This document shows positions 18,120-27,303 of a stretch of 64,000 nt of DNA, piece after piece (the stretch's first letter is position 1; every line of letters starts with the position of its first letter). Position numbers and translations under genes: made by a program. The notes under the pieces are model-generated. The model did no database searches. It saw only the letters and a program-made list of their open reading frames with translations, and was not told the origin of the DNA. This stretch comes from Nocardioides cavernae. GTDB lineage: Bacteria > Actinomycetota > Actinomycetes > Propionibacteriales > Nocardioidaceae. The stretch is from positions 992,001-1,056,000 of the forward strand of contig NZ_JAFBCA010000001.1 of the NCBI RefSeq assembly GCF_016907475.1, given 5' to 3'.

Positions 18120-20705
18120 TCAGCCGCGGCGTACGCCCGTCACCTTGCCGGCGCGGGAGAGCTCGACCGTCATCAGCGCCCGCTTGCTCCCCGGCTTCTT
18201 CGCGCAGTAGGTGAACGCGCGGCCGAGCCGCTGCCACGGCTGGCCGACGCGACGCATCAACGCGCGGGCGCCCAAGCCGGTGTCCGCGGCCCTCGTGAAG
18301 GCCTTGACGGACCGCCGCAGCCCCGGGTTGCGACACGAGTCGGGGGCCAGGCCCCACGCGCGTTCCCAGGTCTGGAGGTACGCCTCGGCGCCGCGGGCCA
18401 GGTCGGCCCCGAGCGCCGGCCCGTCGGCACCCGCCGCGTGCTCGGCGTCCTCCACCCAGTCGGCGTACAGCCCGTAGTGCGCGACGCCGTCGGTGTTCAC
18501 GTCGTAGACCCGCTCGCCGCTGCGCTGCCGGTCGATCCGGACGCCGGCGAGACCGGTGAAGGGGTACGTCACCGGGTCGGCCGCGTCGGCACCGCGCGGG
18601 TCGCCCTGCGCGCCGAAGCCGTTCATGTCGGAGCCGAAGCCGAAGCCGAAGTAGAAGCGGCGGTCGGTCCAGCCGAGGTGCTGGCGCCACTTCTCCACGA
18701 AGCCGGTCGAGTCGCCGGCGTAGGGCGCGACGAAGCCGCCGAGGCGGTAGATCCGCGGGTAGGCGTCGGGTGTGGACCACGAGTGGGACGACACGACGCC
18801 GACGGGACGCCCGGCGGCCTGCTGCTGCTCGAGGTAGTCCAGGGCGGCGTTGCGCCCGGCGACGCTCATGTGGTCGGGGTCGAAGAGGATCCGCTGGTCG
18901 ATCATCGCCGAGATGAGCCGCTCGCCGAGCGGGCTGAGCCCGAGCTGGTTGCAGTGCGGGCCGGCCGGGTAGACGGGGGCCGGTTGGACACCGAGGTCGC
19001 CGAACAGCTTCCAGATGGCGCCGAAGATCGCGTCCTGGTCGGGGGTGGCCTGCTGTCCACCGCCCAGGCTGTCGAGGTCGCCCAGGTTCGGCGACTGGAG
19101 CCGGTCCTCGGTGCCCGCGGGGTACGCGGCGGGGCACTGCTGCATCCGCAGGAACGACCCGGTGCTGAGGAAGTTGGCGCTGTTGGTCAGCGTGCCGGTG
19201 GTCCCGGCGTCGCCGGCCACGCCGGTGAAGGCGTTGTCGAACTTGTTGGTGAGCTCCATCTGGCTGACGCCGAGCCGCTTCATCTCGGCGAGCTCCGCGA
19301 GCATCTGCTCCTCGGTGCAGGTGGGCCGCCCGAGCTGGACGTTGCACCCCAGCGGCACGGAGGTCTCCATGCCCATCACCACGGCGAGCTTGCCCTGGTT
19401 GATGACCTTCCGCGCCTCGAACGGGTCGGTGACGATGCGGTACCAGCCGCGGCCGGGGCCGCCGTACTGCGCGTCGATGTAGTCCTGCATGGCGCGCATC
19501 CCCTTGGCCTGGAGGCGCACGGAGTCGCGGTCGTCGCACGAGTTCTTCTTGAGCGGGTAGACTGTGCAGAGGACGTGGTTCTCGGTCAGCAGGCTGGTGT
19601 GGATGCGCAGGCCGGCGCGCCAGCTGCGCTCCAGCCACCGGTAGTAGACCTGCTGGTGGGTCAGCGAGTGCGGGTTGGGCCAGTAGGAGAACGTCGGCCA
19701 GCCGACCGGGTCGTGGCCGGTGCCCGGGGTCTTGTCGGCGAGCACGTCCTCGAGCGCCGCGCCCCGGCCGTCGGCGACCTGGTGGTCCGGGCAGTCGACG
19801 AGCGCGGCGGGTGCGCCGTAGCGGTGGAACGGCGGGCTGCAGATGACGCGGCCGCCGAGGAACTCGTGGGTCTGACCGTGGACGTGCGGGTCGACCCAGC
19901 CGCGGACCTCTTGGAAGGGCGAGACGCCGCCGAACGGGCGGCCCCGCACGTTGGTGTCGACCTCGGGGAACGCGGCGCACCCGGTCGTACGACGCAGCGC
20001 GAAGGCCTCGGCCGGCCCCGTGGCCAGGCCACCGTCCGCCCTCCGCAGCGAGCGGCCGTCGGCGAGGGTGAAGGTGAACCGGCCCCTGCCGACCTTCTTC
20101 ACGGTCCAGTCCGCGAGCGGTGACGGCTCGGTCGCGAGACTCGCGCCGTCGGTCCCCGACGCGGCGAGGAAGGTGCGGTCGGGGGCGTAGAGCAGGTAGG
20201 AGCCCAGCCCCGTCGCCTGGAACGTCAGCCGGCTTCCCGCCAGGCGGTAGCAGCCCCCGGCCATGGCGTAGACGCTCTCCGGGACCGCGCGACGCTTGCT
20301 CCGCAGGGGTACGCCGGTGAGTCGCGGCTCGCGCTGCGTGCGCTGTCCTGCGACCCGGGCGAGGCTGGCCGCGCGCTGTCGTGGGGTGGTGCGGTCCGGT
20401 GCCGCGGCCGCCTCGCCGCTGCGGCTGACGGCGTTCTTGGTCGACGGGTCGTCGTGCACGTGGCCGTGACCGTCGCCGGCGACCGCCGCGACCGCCGAGG
20501 TGCCCGTCGTGCCGGCGCGGTGGGTGTGGGGCCGCTGCTCGGCACGCACCTCGGCCCGCTCGCGGGCCTGCGCGTCGTAGGTCGACGGCAGGTCGGCCTG
20601 CCCGGTCCCGGTCGGCGCGGCGGCGACGAATCCGCCCACCACCAGCCCTCCCGCGGTCAGCAGGGAGATCGCGATGCGCTGCACGTGACGGGGTGTCGGC
20701 TCCAC
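18120..20705 (-). CDS. Large secreted M19/amidohydrolase-like metallohydrolase
   Basis: An 861-aa protein. GTG 20705 was chosen because AAGGAG lies 5 nt upstream, and it gives a signal peptide (RIAISLLTAGGLVVGG, then FVAAAPTGTGQA). Residues 30-170 are a linker and a small beta-rich domain (YRLAGSRLTFQATGLGSYLL). The catalytic part has WVDPHVHGQ (metal-binding H-x-H), GMETSVPLGC, then FDPDHMSVAGRNAALDYLEQ and VVSSHSW, the layout of renal-dipeptidase/amidohydrolase proteins. Substrate unknown. It is convergent with the ADP-ribosylglycohydrolase (3 bp apart) and divergent from a sortase. Confidence 0.7.
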   Translation of the reverse strand: MEPTPRHVQRIAISLLTAGGLVVGGFVAAAPTGTGQADLPSTYDAQARERAEVRAEQRPHTHRAGTTGTSAVAAVAGDGHGHVHDDPSTKNAVSRSGEAAAAPDRTTPRQRAASLARVAGQRTQREPRLTGVPLRSKRRAVPESVYAMAGGCYRLAGSRLTFQATGLGSYLLYAPDRTFLAASGTDGASLATEPSPLADWTVKKVGRGRFTFTLADGRSLRRADGGLATGPAEAFALRRTTGCAAFPEVDTNVRGRPFGGVSPFQEVRGWVDPHVHGQTHEFLGGRVICSPPFHRYGAPAALVDCPDHQVADGRGAALEDVLADKTPGTGHDPVGWPTFSYWPNPHSLTHQQVYYRWLERSWRAGLRIHTSLLTENHVLCTVYPLKKNSCDDRDSVRLQAKGMRAMQDYIDAQYGGPGRGWYRIVTDPFEARKVINQGKLAVVMGMETSVPLGCNVQLGRPTCTEEQMLAELAEMKRLGVSQMELTNKFDNAFTGVAGDAGTTGTLTNSANFLSTGSFLRMQQCPAAYPAGTEDRLQSPNLGDLDSLGGGQQATPDQDAIFGAIWKLFGDLGVQPAPVYPAGPHCNQLGLSPLGERLISAMIDQRILFDPDHMSVAGRNAALDYLEQQQAAGRPVGVVSSHSWSTPDAYPRIYRLGGFVAPYAGDSTGFVEKWRQHLGWTDRRFYFGFGFGSDMNGFGAQGDPRGADAADPVTYPFTGLAGVRIDRQRSGERVYDVNTDGVAHYGLYADWVEDAEHAAGADGPALGADLARGAEAYLQTWERAWGLAPDSCRNPGLRRSVKAFTRAADTGLGARALMRRVGQPWQRLGRAFTYCAKKPGSKRALMTVELSRAGKVTGVRRG

Positions 20706-20895
20706 GGGTGCTCCTTGTCGTCGTCCCGGCTCAACGAGGACGCCGCCCCGTGGGTCACGCTGGCCGGGTCGGCCCGCTGCTCGAAGGCTCTCCCCACAGT
20801 GTTCGAAGATCGAGTCACGGGCGCCCGCGCGGGCGTAGCCTCCGAGCGCCGGAGGAGGGGGCTCGTCCGGCGGGCTGACGGAGGGGTGTCGAGCG

Positions 20896-21438
20896 ATGTG
20901 GGGCATGCGCAGGTTGCTGGTCGTCGTGCTGGTCTCGGCGGCCGTCCTCGTGGGTGCGCCCGCGGGTGCCGGTCCGGTGACGACCGACGCCGGCGGGACC
21001 GAGCGATCCGCGGCGCTCGGCCGACTCGCGATCCCGGCGATCGGCGTGAACGCCGGGATCATCCCGGTCGGCGTGACGCGGGCCGGCCACCTCGCGATCG
21101 GGCGCAGCGTCCGCGACGTCTACCGCTGGCGCTCGGGCGTGCTGCCCGGCCAGCAGGGGAGCGCCGTCCTCGCGGGGCACACGTGGTCCAAGGGACCCGG
21201 CGTGTTCGACGAGCTCGGCCGGCTGCGCCCCGGCAACCACGTCGTCGTAGGACGAAACCGCTTCGAGGTCACCCGCGTGCGCCGGGTCACCGGAATGACG
21301 CGCTCGGCCGTCGCCGGGCTCTTCAGCGATCGCGGCGCCCCGCGCCTGGTCCTCATCACGTGCGGCGACCGCAACGACCTGACCGGGGTCTACCGCACCC
21401 GGATCATCGTCAACGCGCGCCTGCTGCCCTCCCGCTGA
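20896..21438 (+). CDS. Class F-type sortase
   Basis: A 180-aa sortase with an N-terminal signal anchor (LLVVVLVSAAVLVGAPAGA). The catalytic triad is visible: His in VLAGHTW (about 95), Cys in LITCGD (about 155) and Arg in YRTRIIV (about 169). Short sortases of this kind with TxTC-like motifs are typical of actinobacterial class F. SD GGAGGAGGGG precedes the ATG. Neither the divergent dipeptidase-like protein nor the giant repeat protein here has an LPxTG-type end, so its substrate is elsewhere. Its last 29 bp overlap the convergent IclR gene. Confidence 0.88.
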   Translation: MWGMRRLLVVVLVSAAVLVGAPAGAGPVTTDAGGTERSAALGRLAIPAIGVNAGIIPVGVTRAGHLAIGRSVRDVYRWRSGVLPGQQGSAVLAGHTWSKGPGVFDELGRLRPGNHVVVGRNRFEVTRVRRVTGMTRSAVAGLFSDRGAPRLVLITCGDRNDLTGVYRTRIIVNARLLPSR

Positions 21439-22174
21439 CCCGCCGGGTCAGCCGGGCGGCCGTCAGCGTCACGGCGGTCGCGATCGCGTCGACGTCGCCG
21501 GCGTCGCTCGGGAACGTCACCGCCACCCCGGCCACCGGGTGCGCGTTGTGGTCGAGCACGGCAGCGGCGACGCTCTGCAGCCCGGGCGTCACCTCGCCGT
21601 CCTCGGTCGCGTGGCCGCGCTGCCGCGTCTCGGAGAGCACGGCGCGCAGGGCGCTCAACGACGACGGGCCCTTGCCGTGGCGGTCGACGAACGCGCCCCG
21701 GTCGGGGTACAGCGCCCGGACCTGGCTGGCCGGCAGCGCGGCGAGGATGGTGCGGCCGGAAGCGGTCAGGTGGGCGGGCAGGCGTACGCCGACGTCGGTG
21801 ACCAGTGGCGGCTGCCCGGGTGCCCGCTCCTCGATGACGTAGAGGACGTCGCGTCCGTGGAGCACCGCGAGGTGGGCGCCGTGGCCGGTCCGGTCGACGA
21901 GCTCGGCGAGCGGCCGGCGCGCGAGGCGGGCCAGCGGCTCCTGGCGGGTGAAGCCGCTGCCGACCTCGAAGGCGGCCACGCCGAGCCCGTAGCGGTGCTC
22001 GTCGGGCAGGTGCACGACGAAGCCCTCGTCGATCATCGTGTTGAGCAGGTGGTACGCCGTGCTGCGCGGCAGGTCGCACGCGCGCACGATGCGGTCGAGC
22101 GGGACCGGGTCGGCCTGCGTGGCCAGGAACCGCAGCACGCGCAGGGTGCGCGTCGCTGCGGGGACCTGGCTCAC
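21410..22174 (-). CDS. IclR-family transcriptional regulator
   Basis: A 254-aa regulator. The N-terminal winged helix-turn-helix covers about 5-65 (RIVRACDLPRSTAYHLLNTM, then IDEGFVV). The C-terminal effector-binding GAF-like domain contains LPAHLTASGRTILAAL, the typical IclR segment. The GTG start at 22174 matches the usual length. Its target is unknown; the downstream sortase is on the other strand with overlapping 3' ends. IclR members often control nearby catabolic genes, but none is adjacent. Confidence 0.88.
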   Translation of the reverse strand: MSQVPAATRTLRVLRFLATQADPVPLDRIVRACDLPRSTAYHLLNTMIDEGFVVHLPDEHRYGLGVAAFEVGSGFTRQEPLARLARRPLAELVDRTGHGAHLAVLHGRDVLYVIEERAPGQPPLVTDVGVRLPAHLTASGRTILAALPASQVRALYPDRGAFVDRHGKGPSSLSALRAVLSETRQRGHATEDGEVTPGLQSVAAAVLDHNAHPVAGVAVTFPSDAGDVDAIATAVTLTAARLTRRVSGRAAGAR

Positions 22175-22200
22175 GAGGCCGATCGTGGCACGTCCCGGGG

Positions 22201-23454
22201 TCAGTCCAGCCTCTTCATCACCATCCGCGCCGTCTGGTGTCCGATGGAGTAGCCGTCGCTCATCGCGTCGCGGAAGTGCAGGCCGCCCCAGATGCGCGAG
22301 TTGAGCGCGTCGTACTCGAGGGCGGTCAACGTGGGATAGGTGCGCACCGCGCCGGTCAGCGACAACGACCGCAGCTCGAGCTGTGTGTCCTCGCCGAGGA
22401 CCGTCCTGATCACCTCGACCGCAGATCCGGTGAGGCACCCGTGCCCGGTGACGTAGTCGGAGTAGGGGGGCGTCGGCAGGTACGACGTCCAGCCGGACTC
22501 GGGCTGCGTGTCCGGGTTGCCGTCATCGGCAGCCCCGGCGACGGCCTGGAAGGGTCGCCAGAAACCGACGTCCCGCTTGAGCTGCCAGCAGCGGATCACC
22601 GAGTCGGCCATGGCTCCGTGCAGGGCCGCGAACAACCGTGCGGTCTGCTCCAGGCTCTTGGGGTTGCTCTCGAGGTTCCGGATGAGCGCGTCCCCCTGCA
22701 TGATCGCGGGGTTGGTGTTGAAGAAGACAGCGGTGTCCGCCTGCGCCTGGCTGCGGATCGCCGACGTCATGGACCCGAGCAGCTTCACTTCGTTGTAGTC
22801 CGTCGTGTAGTCCGCGCTGGTGAGCCGGTCGGGACCGTCGACCCGGACCGGGTGCTTGATGACCAGCGGTCGCACAGATCCCAGCCACGCGCCGAGCATG
22901 TCCGTCGCCGGGGGGACCGGCTGCCACGCGCCGATGCCGGGCGGCAGGGTGTAGTGGATCGTGGTGTCGCCGTAGCCGTCGCCGGACCGGCTTGCGATCA
23001 TCCGTGCTGCGGCACGCTCACCGGCGCGCGCCCCCCGGTCCTCGGCAGCCCCGTCGGGCACGCCGGCGAGGGTGGTGGCGAGCTGGGCGTCGAGGGCGGC
23101 GCCAGCACCCGGGTTGTAGTGGAGCAGCACGTCGTGTGCCGCTGTCGCGACAGCCGCGGTCTCGGAGCTGGACCCCCACCTGAGCGAGGTCGTGACCGCG
23201 TCGTCGATGGCCAGCGAGGTGAAGCCGAGGACCGGGATGCCTGTCGGGATGGGCGTTGCCGGATAGACAGTGGCGATCGCGGTGCGTTGCCAGTCGAGCA
23301 CCACCTGGGCACTCTCGGTGGAGGCGGGCGGGTCGTGGTGGGGATGCCGGTGCTTCCCACCTGAGCCGTCGGAGGCGGCGGGTGAGCTGGCGAGGGTCGA
23401 GGTGGCGAGCAGGGCCGCGGCGACCAGGACGGCGCGCGAACGGAGGTTCTTCAT
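22201..23454 (-). CDS. Secreted vanadium-dependent haloperoxidase-like protein (PAP2 superfamily)
   Basis: A 417-aa exported protein with a signal peptide (LVAAALLATSTLASSPAAS). The PAP2/vanadium haloperoxidase pocket is recognisable: K-R-D-V-G-F-W-R-P (motif 1), SDYVTGHGCLTGSAVEVI (motif 2, TGHG in place of PSGH), and SRIWGGLHFRDAMSDG (motif 3 with the vanadate-ligand His). Known family activities are halide oxidation by peroxide or phosphatase action; which applies here is not clear. It lies 85 bp downstream of a LuxR regulator on the same strand. Confidence 0.85.
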   Translation of the reverse strand: MKNLRSRAVLVAAALLATSTLASSPAASDGSGGKHRHPHHDPPASTESAQVVLDWQRTAIATVYPATPIPTGIPVLGFTSLAIDDAVTTSLRWGSSSETAAVATAAHDVLLHYNPGAGAALDAQLATTLAGVPDGAAEDRGARAGERAAARMIASRSGDGYGDTTIHYTLPPGIGAWQPVPPATDMLGAWLGSVRPLVIKHPVRVDGPDRLTSADYTTDYNEVKLLGSMTSAIRSQAQADTAVFFNTNPAIMQGDALIRNLESNPKSLEQTARLFAALHGAMADSVIRCWQLKRDVGFWRPFQAVAGAADDGNPDTQPESGWTSYLPTPPYSDYVTGHGCLTGSAVEVIRTVLGEDTQLELRSLSLTGAVRTYPTLTALEYDALNSRIWGGLHFRDAMSDGYSIGHQTARMVMKRLD

Positions 23455-23539
23455 GGCGGACCTTTCGGCTGGGCGTGTGTGCCCAGCGTCGAAGAGTCCG
23501 CGCGGCCACGGGTATTCGCATCCCGGCGAATGTTCGTCC

Positions 23540-24247
23540 TCAGTTGAGCCGGGCCAGCCGCTCGCGCAGGTCGATGTCGGGGAGGTCGCGGCCCTGGAGG
23601 CGGGCCACGGCGGCGACCCGGTTCGTCACGCCGAGCTTGCGGTAGGTGTTCTCGAGGTGCTTGCGCACCGTCGACGGCGCGACGAAGAGCGCCTCGGCGA
23701 TCTCCGCGTTGGACCGCCCAGCCGCCACGTGGCTCAGGACGCGGCGCTCCTGCGTCGTGAGCGACGTGGGCAGCTGGGGGGTGAGCCGCTCGCGCGACAG
23801 CCGGGCGAGCAGCGGCGCCAGCATCTGCAGCATGGCGACGTCGCGGTCGTCGAACGGACCGTTCCAGCGGTCCAGGGCGACCTGGACCACGCCGTGGGCG
23901 CCGTTGCGGAAGCCGATGGAGAGACGGTCCTGCCGCCCCCTGAGCCCGCCGAGGCAGGCCTGGGCGGCGACCGGGTGGGCGCCCCAGTGCAGGATCCCGA
24001 GGTAGTGCGGTCCCGGCGTCGCCTGCGGCAGGGTCCGGTCCACGCCGGGCATCCCGCCCAGGGAGATCCCGTCGGTGACGGCGTAGCTGCCGTCCTGGTA
24101 GATCGCGCCCACCTCGTCGGCGTGGATCAGCACCGACAGCAGCTCCAGCACGTGGCGTGTCGGCAGGGGGGACCCCGGACAGGGCTCGGTGGCCAGGAGG
24201 TCCCGGAGGGCCCACTGCTCGCGGTCGTTCAGGTCGAGGCGTGGCAT
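23540..24247 (-). CDS. LuxR-family transcriptional regulator
   Basis: A 235-aa regulator with an N-terminal sensor-like domain (about 1-165) and a C-terminal LuxR/FixJ helix-turn-helix: LTTQERRVLSHVAAGRSNAE, then IAEALFVAPSTVRKHLENTY and RKLGV. There is no receiver phosphorylation site. It is immediately upstream of, and codirectional with, the haloperoxidase gene (85 bp), so it may control that gene; this is inferred from position only. Confidence 0.85.
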   Translation of the reverse strand: MPRLDLNDREQWALRDLLATEPCPGSPLPTRHVLELLSVLIHADEVGAIYQDGSYAVTDGISLGGMPGVDRTLPQATPGPHYLGILHWGAHPVAAQACLGGLRGRQDRLSIGFRNGAHGVVQVALDRWNGPFDDRDVAMLQMLAPLLARLSRERLTPQLPTSLTTQERRVLSHVAAGRSNAEIAEALFVAPSTVRKHLENTYRKLGVTNRVAAVARLQGRDLPDIDLRERLARLN

Positions 24248-24318
24248 GACTGGTCCCGACCCTCGACTCTAGGGCGGGGGGCGGGATCAGTCAGGGTGGT
24301 CCAGACGACTCGCGCCGG

Positions 24319-24960
24319 TCAGGCCTTGTCGGAGCCGGATCCCTTGGTGAACCAGCCGCCGCCGGTGTCGGTCTGCTCGATCGGCTTGCCGGGCATCTCG
24401 TTGGCGCCCGGGGTGCGGCGCGGGAGCAGCGGGGCCCGACCGTCCTGGGTGCCGTCCTGGGTGCCGTCCTCGGTCTCCGAGGTGGCCGGCTCGGTGGCCG
24501 GCTCCGTCACCGGCTGCTCGGTGGCGGCCGGCTCGGTCGCGGTCGGCTCGGTGGCGGCCGGCTCGGCGTTGACCTCCGACGGCGGGGTCGGGGTGTGGTC
24601 GGCGGTTCCCGGGACCTGGGGTGCGTAGTCGTCGGCCTTGTGGTCGACGCGCGGGTCGACCCGGTCGGCCGCGCGGACCTGTCCCTCGTGGGTCGCCTCG
24701 ATCTGCTGCGCGGCCAGTCGGGCCTCGTGGGCCTCCGCTTCGGCCTTGGCGGCTGCGGCGCGGGCCTCCTCGGCCTCGGCCTCAGCGGCCGCCGCGCGCT
24801 CCTGGGCGGGGGCGATCGTGGACTGCGCCTGCGTCGCGGCCTGGGCGCGGAGCTGCTCGGCGCGGGCGACGTTGGCCTCGCGGTTCTTCCTCTGGACGAG
24901 GAACGCCGCGACAGCGATCACGACGGCGATGATGACGAGGACGATGATGAGGGTGGTCAC
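24319..24960 (-). CDS. Membrane-anchored coiled-coil protein A
   Basis: A 213-aa protein with one N-terminal helix (LIIVLVIIAVVIAVAAFLV), an Ala/Glu-rich coiled coil (about 25-90), and a Thr/Pro/Glu-rich low-complexity tail (TEPAATEP-type repeats). The segment VRAADRVDPRVDHKADDYAP recurs in the next gene, so the two are paralogues by tandem duplication. GTG 24960 has AGAGGA upstream. Function not recognised. Confidence 0.7.
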   Translation of the reverse strand: MTTLIIVLVIIAVVIAVAAFLVQRKNREANVARAEQLRAQAATQAQSTIAPAQERAAAAEAEAEEARAAAAKAEAEAHEARLAAQQIEATHEGQVRAADRVDPRVDHKADDYAPQVPGTADHTPTPPSEVNAEPAATEPTATEPAATEQPVTEPATEPATSETEDGTQDGTQDGRAPLLPRRTPGANEMPGKPIEQTDTGGGWFTKGSGSDKA

Positions 24961-24977
24961 GGGCTTCCTCTTTCACG

Positions 24978-25019
24978 GGACAGGGGCGGCCAGTCTTCCA
25001 GCACCGGCCGTCCCTGTCC
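24978..25019 (-). terminator. Hairpin terminator after coiled-coil protein B
   Basis: GGACAGGG (24978-24985) pairs with CCCTGTCC (25012-25019), with a further CGGCC/GGCCG pairing inside. It lies between two minus-strand paralogues, downstream of the 25045-25497 gene. No T-run. Confidence 0.5.
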
Positions 25020-25044
25020 TGCGTTGCGTCGCGAGGCGCGCGGA

Positions 25045-25497
25045 TCAGACGCGGCGGGTTTCGTCGGTCCCGTCCGTGCGGCGCGGGTCGTCCGCGTCGA
25101 GCACCGTGTCCGGGTCGTGCGTCGCGGTGCTGCGGCCGTCGGCCGTCGTGCCGGGGGCGTAGTCGTCCGACGAGGTGTCCACGCGGGGGTCGACCTGGTC
25201 AGCCGTGCGAAGCCGGTCCTCGTGCACCGCCTGCTGCTGGGTCGCCGCGACCTGGGCCTCACGGGCACGGGTCTGCGCGCGCTCGGCCTCGAGCCGCGCG
25301 CGCTCGGCCTCGGCCTCGGCCTCCTTGGCCTGCACCTGGGTCTCCGGGATGTCCCGGGCGTGTTCGTGGGCCTCGGTCCGCAGCTGCTCGGCGTGCTCGT
25401 GCTGCTTCTTCTTCCGCTGCTGCGTGACCAGCCAGGCGACGAGCGCCGCCACGACCAGCACCACGACCAGGACGATGATCCATGTCGTCGTGTCCAT
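25045..25497 (-). CDS. Membrane-anchored coiled-coil protein B (paralogue of A)
   Basis: A 150-aa protein with an N-terminal membrane helix (IIVLVVVLVVAALVAWLV), a charged cytoplasmic coiled coil (QQRKKKQHEHAEQL, then ERARLEAERAQTRAREAQ), and the shared segment LRTADQVDPRVDTSSDDYAP. The tail contains HDPDTVLDADDPRR. A strong AGGAGGT precedes the ATG. Same architecture as the 24319 gene, shorter tail. Not recognised as a named family. Confidence 0.7.
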   Translation of the reverse strand: MDTTTWIIVLVVVLVVAALVAWLVTQQRKKKQHEHAEQLRTEAHEHARDIPETQVQAKEAEAEAERARLEAERAQTRAREAQVAATQQQAVHEDRLRTADQVDPRVDTSSDDYAPGTTADGRSTATHDPDTVLDADDPRRTDGTDETRRV

Positions 25498-25679
25498 CGG
25501 GGACCTCCTAGGTTATCGGTCTTGCCTGCGCGGCCCGGGCGGGCCGCACGTCATCCACCGTGCCACGCGCCGCCGGTTTCGGTGCCCTCCGTACGGGTGA
25601 GTGATCCGGTCTCGGATGCGAGACTGCGGCGCTCGACGGCCTCTGGCGGCGACCCGCCGACAGGCGTTGGATGAGGGGC

Positions 25680-27218
25680 ATGCAGACCGTTCACGTCGGG
25701 GTCGGCCCCGTCTCGTTCGACGACCTCGTCCGCGTCGCCCGCGAGGGCGCCTCCGTCGTCCTCGCCGACGACGCGCTGACCGCGATCGACCGTGCCCGCG
25801 GGGTGGTCGAGGCGCTCGCCGCCGCGGAGACGCCGACCTACGGCGTCAGCACCGGCTTCGGCGCCCTCGCCACCCGCCACATCCCCACCGAGATGCGCGC
25901 TCAGCTGCAGCGGTCCCTCGTGCGGTCCCACGCTGCCGGGTCCGGTCCCGAGGTGGAGCGTGAGGTGGTGCGGGCGCTCATGCTGCTGCGACTCTCGACG
26001 CTCGCGACGGGTCGCACCGGCGTACGCCGCGAGACCGCGCAGCTGATGGCCGACCTGCTGTCGCACGGCATCACGCCGGTGGTGCGGGAGTACGGCTCGC
26101 TCGGCTGCTCCGGCGACCTCGCCCCGCTCTCGCACTGCGCGCTCGCGCTGATGGGAGAGGGCGAGGTCCGCGACGCCGACGGCACGCTGGTCCCCGCCGC
26201 GGACGCCCTCGCCGCCGCCGGCCTCGAGCCGGTGGAGCTGGTCGCCAAGGAGGGCCTCGCGCTCATCAACGGCACCGACGGGATGCTGGGCATGCTCGTC
26301 ATGGCGATCACCGACCTGCGGATGCTGCTGCGCACTGCCGACGTCGCCGCGGCGATGAGCGTCGAGGCGCAGCTCGGCACCGACCGGGTCTTCGCCGCCG
26401 AGCTGCAGGACATCCGCCCCCACCCCGGCCAGGCCCTGTCGGCGGTCAACCTGACCGCGCTGATGGCCGGCTCCGCGATCGTCGCCTCGCACCGCACCGG
26501 CGACTGCAACCGCGTCCAGGACGCCTACTCGCTGCGCTGCTCGCCGCAGGTGCACGGGGCTGCCCGTGACACCGTCGAGCACGCCGCGACCGTCGCCGGC
26601 CGCGAGCTGGCCAGCGCGATCGACAACCCCGTGGTGGTCGGCGACCGCGTCGAGTCCAACGGCAACTTCCACGGGGCCCCGGTCGGCTACGTGCTCGACT
26701 TCCTCGCGATCGTCGCCGCCGACGTCGCGTCGATCAGCGAGCGTCGTACGGACCGCTTCCTCGACCGGGCGCGCAGCCACGGGCTGCCGCCGTTCCTCGC
26801 GGCCGACCCGGGGGTCGACAGCGGGCACATGATCGCGCAGTACACCCAGGCCTCGATCGTCTCCGAGATGAAGCGGCTCGCGGTCCCGGCGTCGGTGGAC
26901 TCCATCCCCTCCAGCGCCATGCAGGAGGACCACGTGTCGATGGGCTGGAACGCCGCCCGCAAGCTGCGCCGGTCCGTCGACGGGCTGTCGCGGGTGGTCG
27001 CGGTCGAGGTGCTGACCGCGGCCCGCGCGCTCGACCTCCGCGCGCCCCTCACCCCGTCACCGGCGACCGGTGCGGTCGTCGACCTCCTGCGCAGCAACGG
27101 CATCGCCGGCCCCGGCCCCGACCGCCACCTCTCGCCCGAGATCGAGGCCGCCGTCGACCTCGTCCAGTCCGGCGCCGTGCTCGCTGCCGCCGAGTCCGTG
27201 GTCGGCGAGCTGGCCTGA
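25680..27218 (+). CDS. hutH: Histidine ammonia-lyase
   Basis: A 512-aa enzyme that deaminates histidine to urocanate, the first step of histidine use. The family core is clear: YGVSTGFGALATR near 53-65, the MIO prosthetic-group region GSLGCSGDLAPLSH near 139, and QDAYSLRCSPQVHG. The MIO triad reads Cys-Ser-Gly instead of the textbook Ala-Ser-Gly. ATG 25680 was chosen over 25671 because the family begins directly with a short TV(x)V strand; the choice is uncertain. hutU lies 0.5 kb downstream; hutF and hutI are 29 kb away. Confidence 0.95.
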   Translation: MQTVHVGVGPVSFDDLVRVAREGASVVLADDALTAIDRARGVVEALAAAETPTYGVSTGFGALATRHIPTEMRAQLQRSLVRSHAAGSGPEVEREVVRALMLLRLSTLATGRTGVRRETAQLMADLLSHGITPVVREYGSLGCSGDLAPLSHCALALMGEGEVRDADGTLVPAADALAAAGLEPVELVAKEGLALINGTDGMLGMLVMAITDLRMLLRTADVAAAMSVEAQLGTDRVFAAELQDIRPHPGQALSAVNLTALMAGSAIVASHRTGDCNRVQDAYSLRCSPQVHGAARDTVEHAATVAGRELASAIDNPVVVGDRVESNGNFHGAPVGYVLDFLAIVAADVASISERRTDRFLDRARSHGLPPFLAADPGVDSGHMIAQYTQASIVSEMKRLAVPASVDSIPSSAMQEDHVSMGWNAARKLRRSVDGLSRVVAVEVLTAARALDLRAPLTPSPATGAVVDLLRSNGIAGPGPDRHLSPEIEAAVDLVQSGAVLAAAESVVGELA

Positions 27219-27303
27219 GGTCACACGCGGGATCCCTTCCTGCGTCGGTGCAGTTGTGCCGTTCTGGAGACGCAGCTCGCGGCCGGTACTACGTTCACGT
27301 GTC

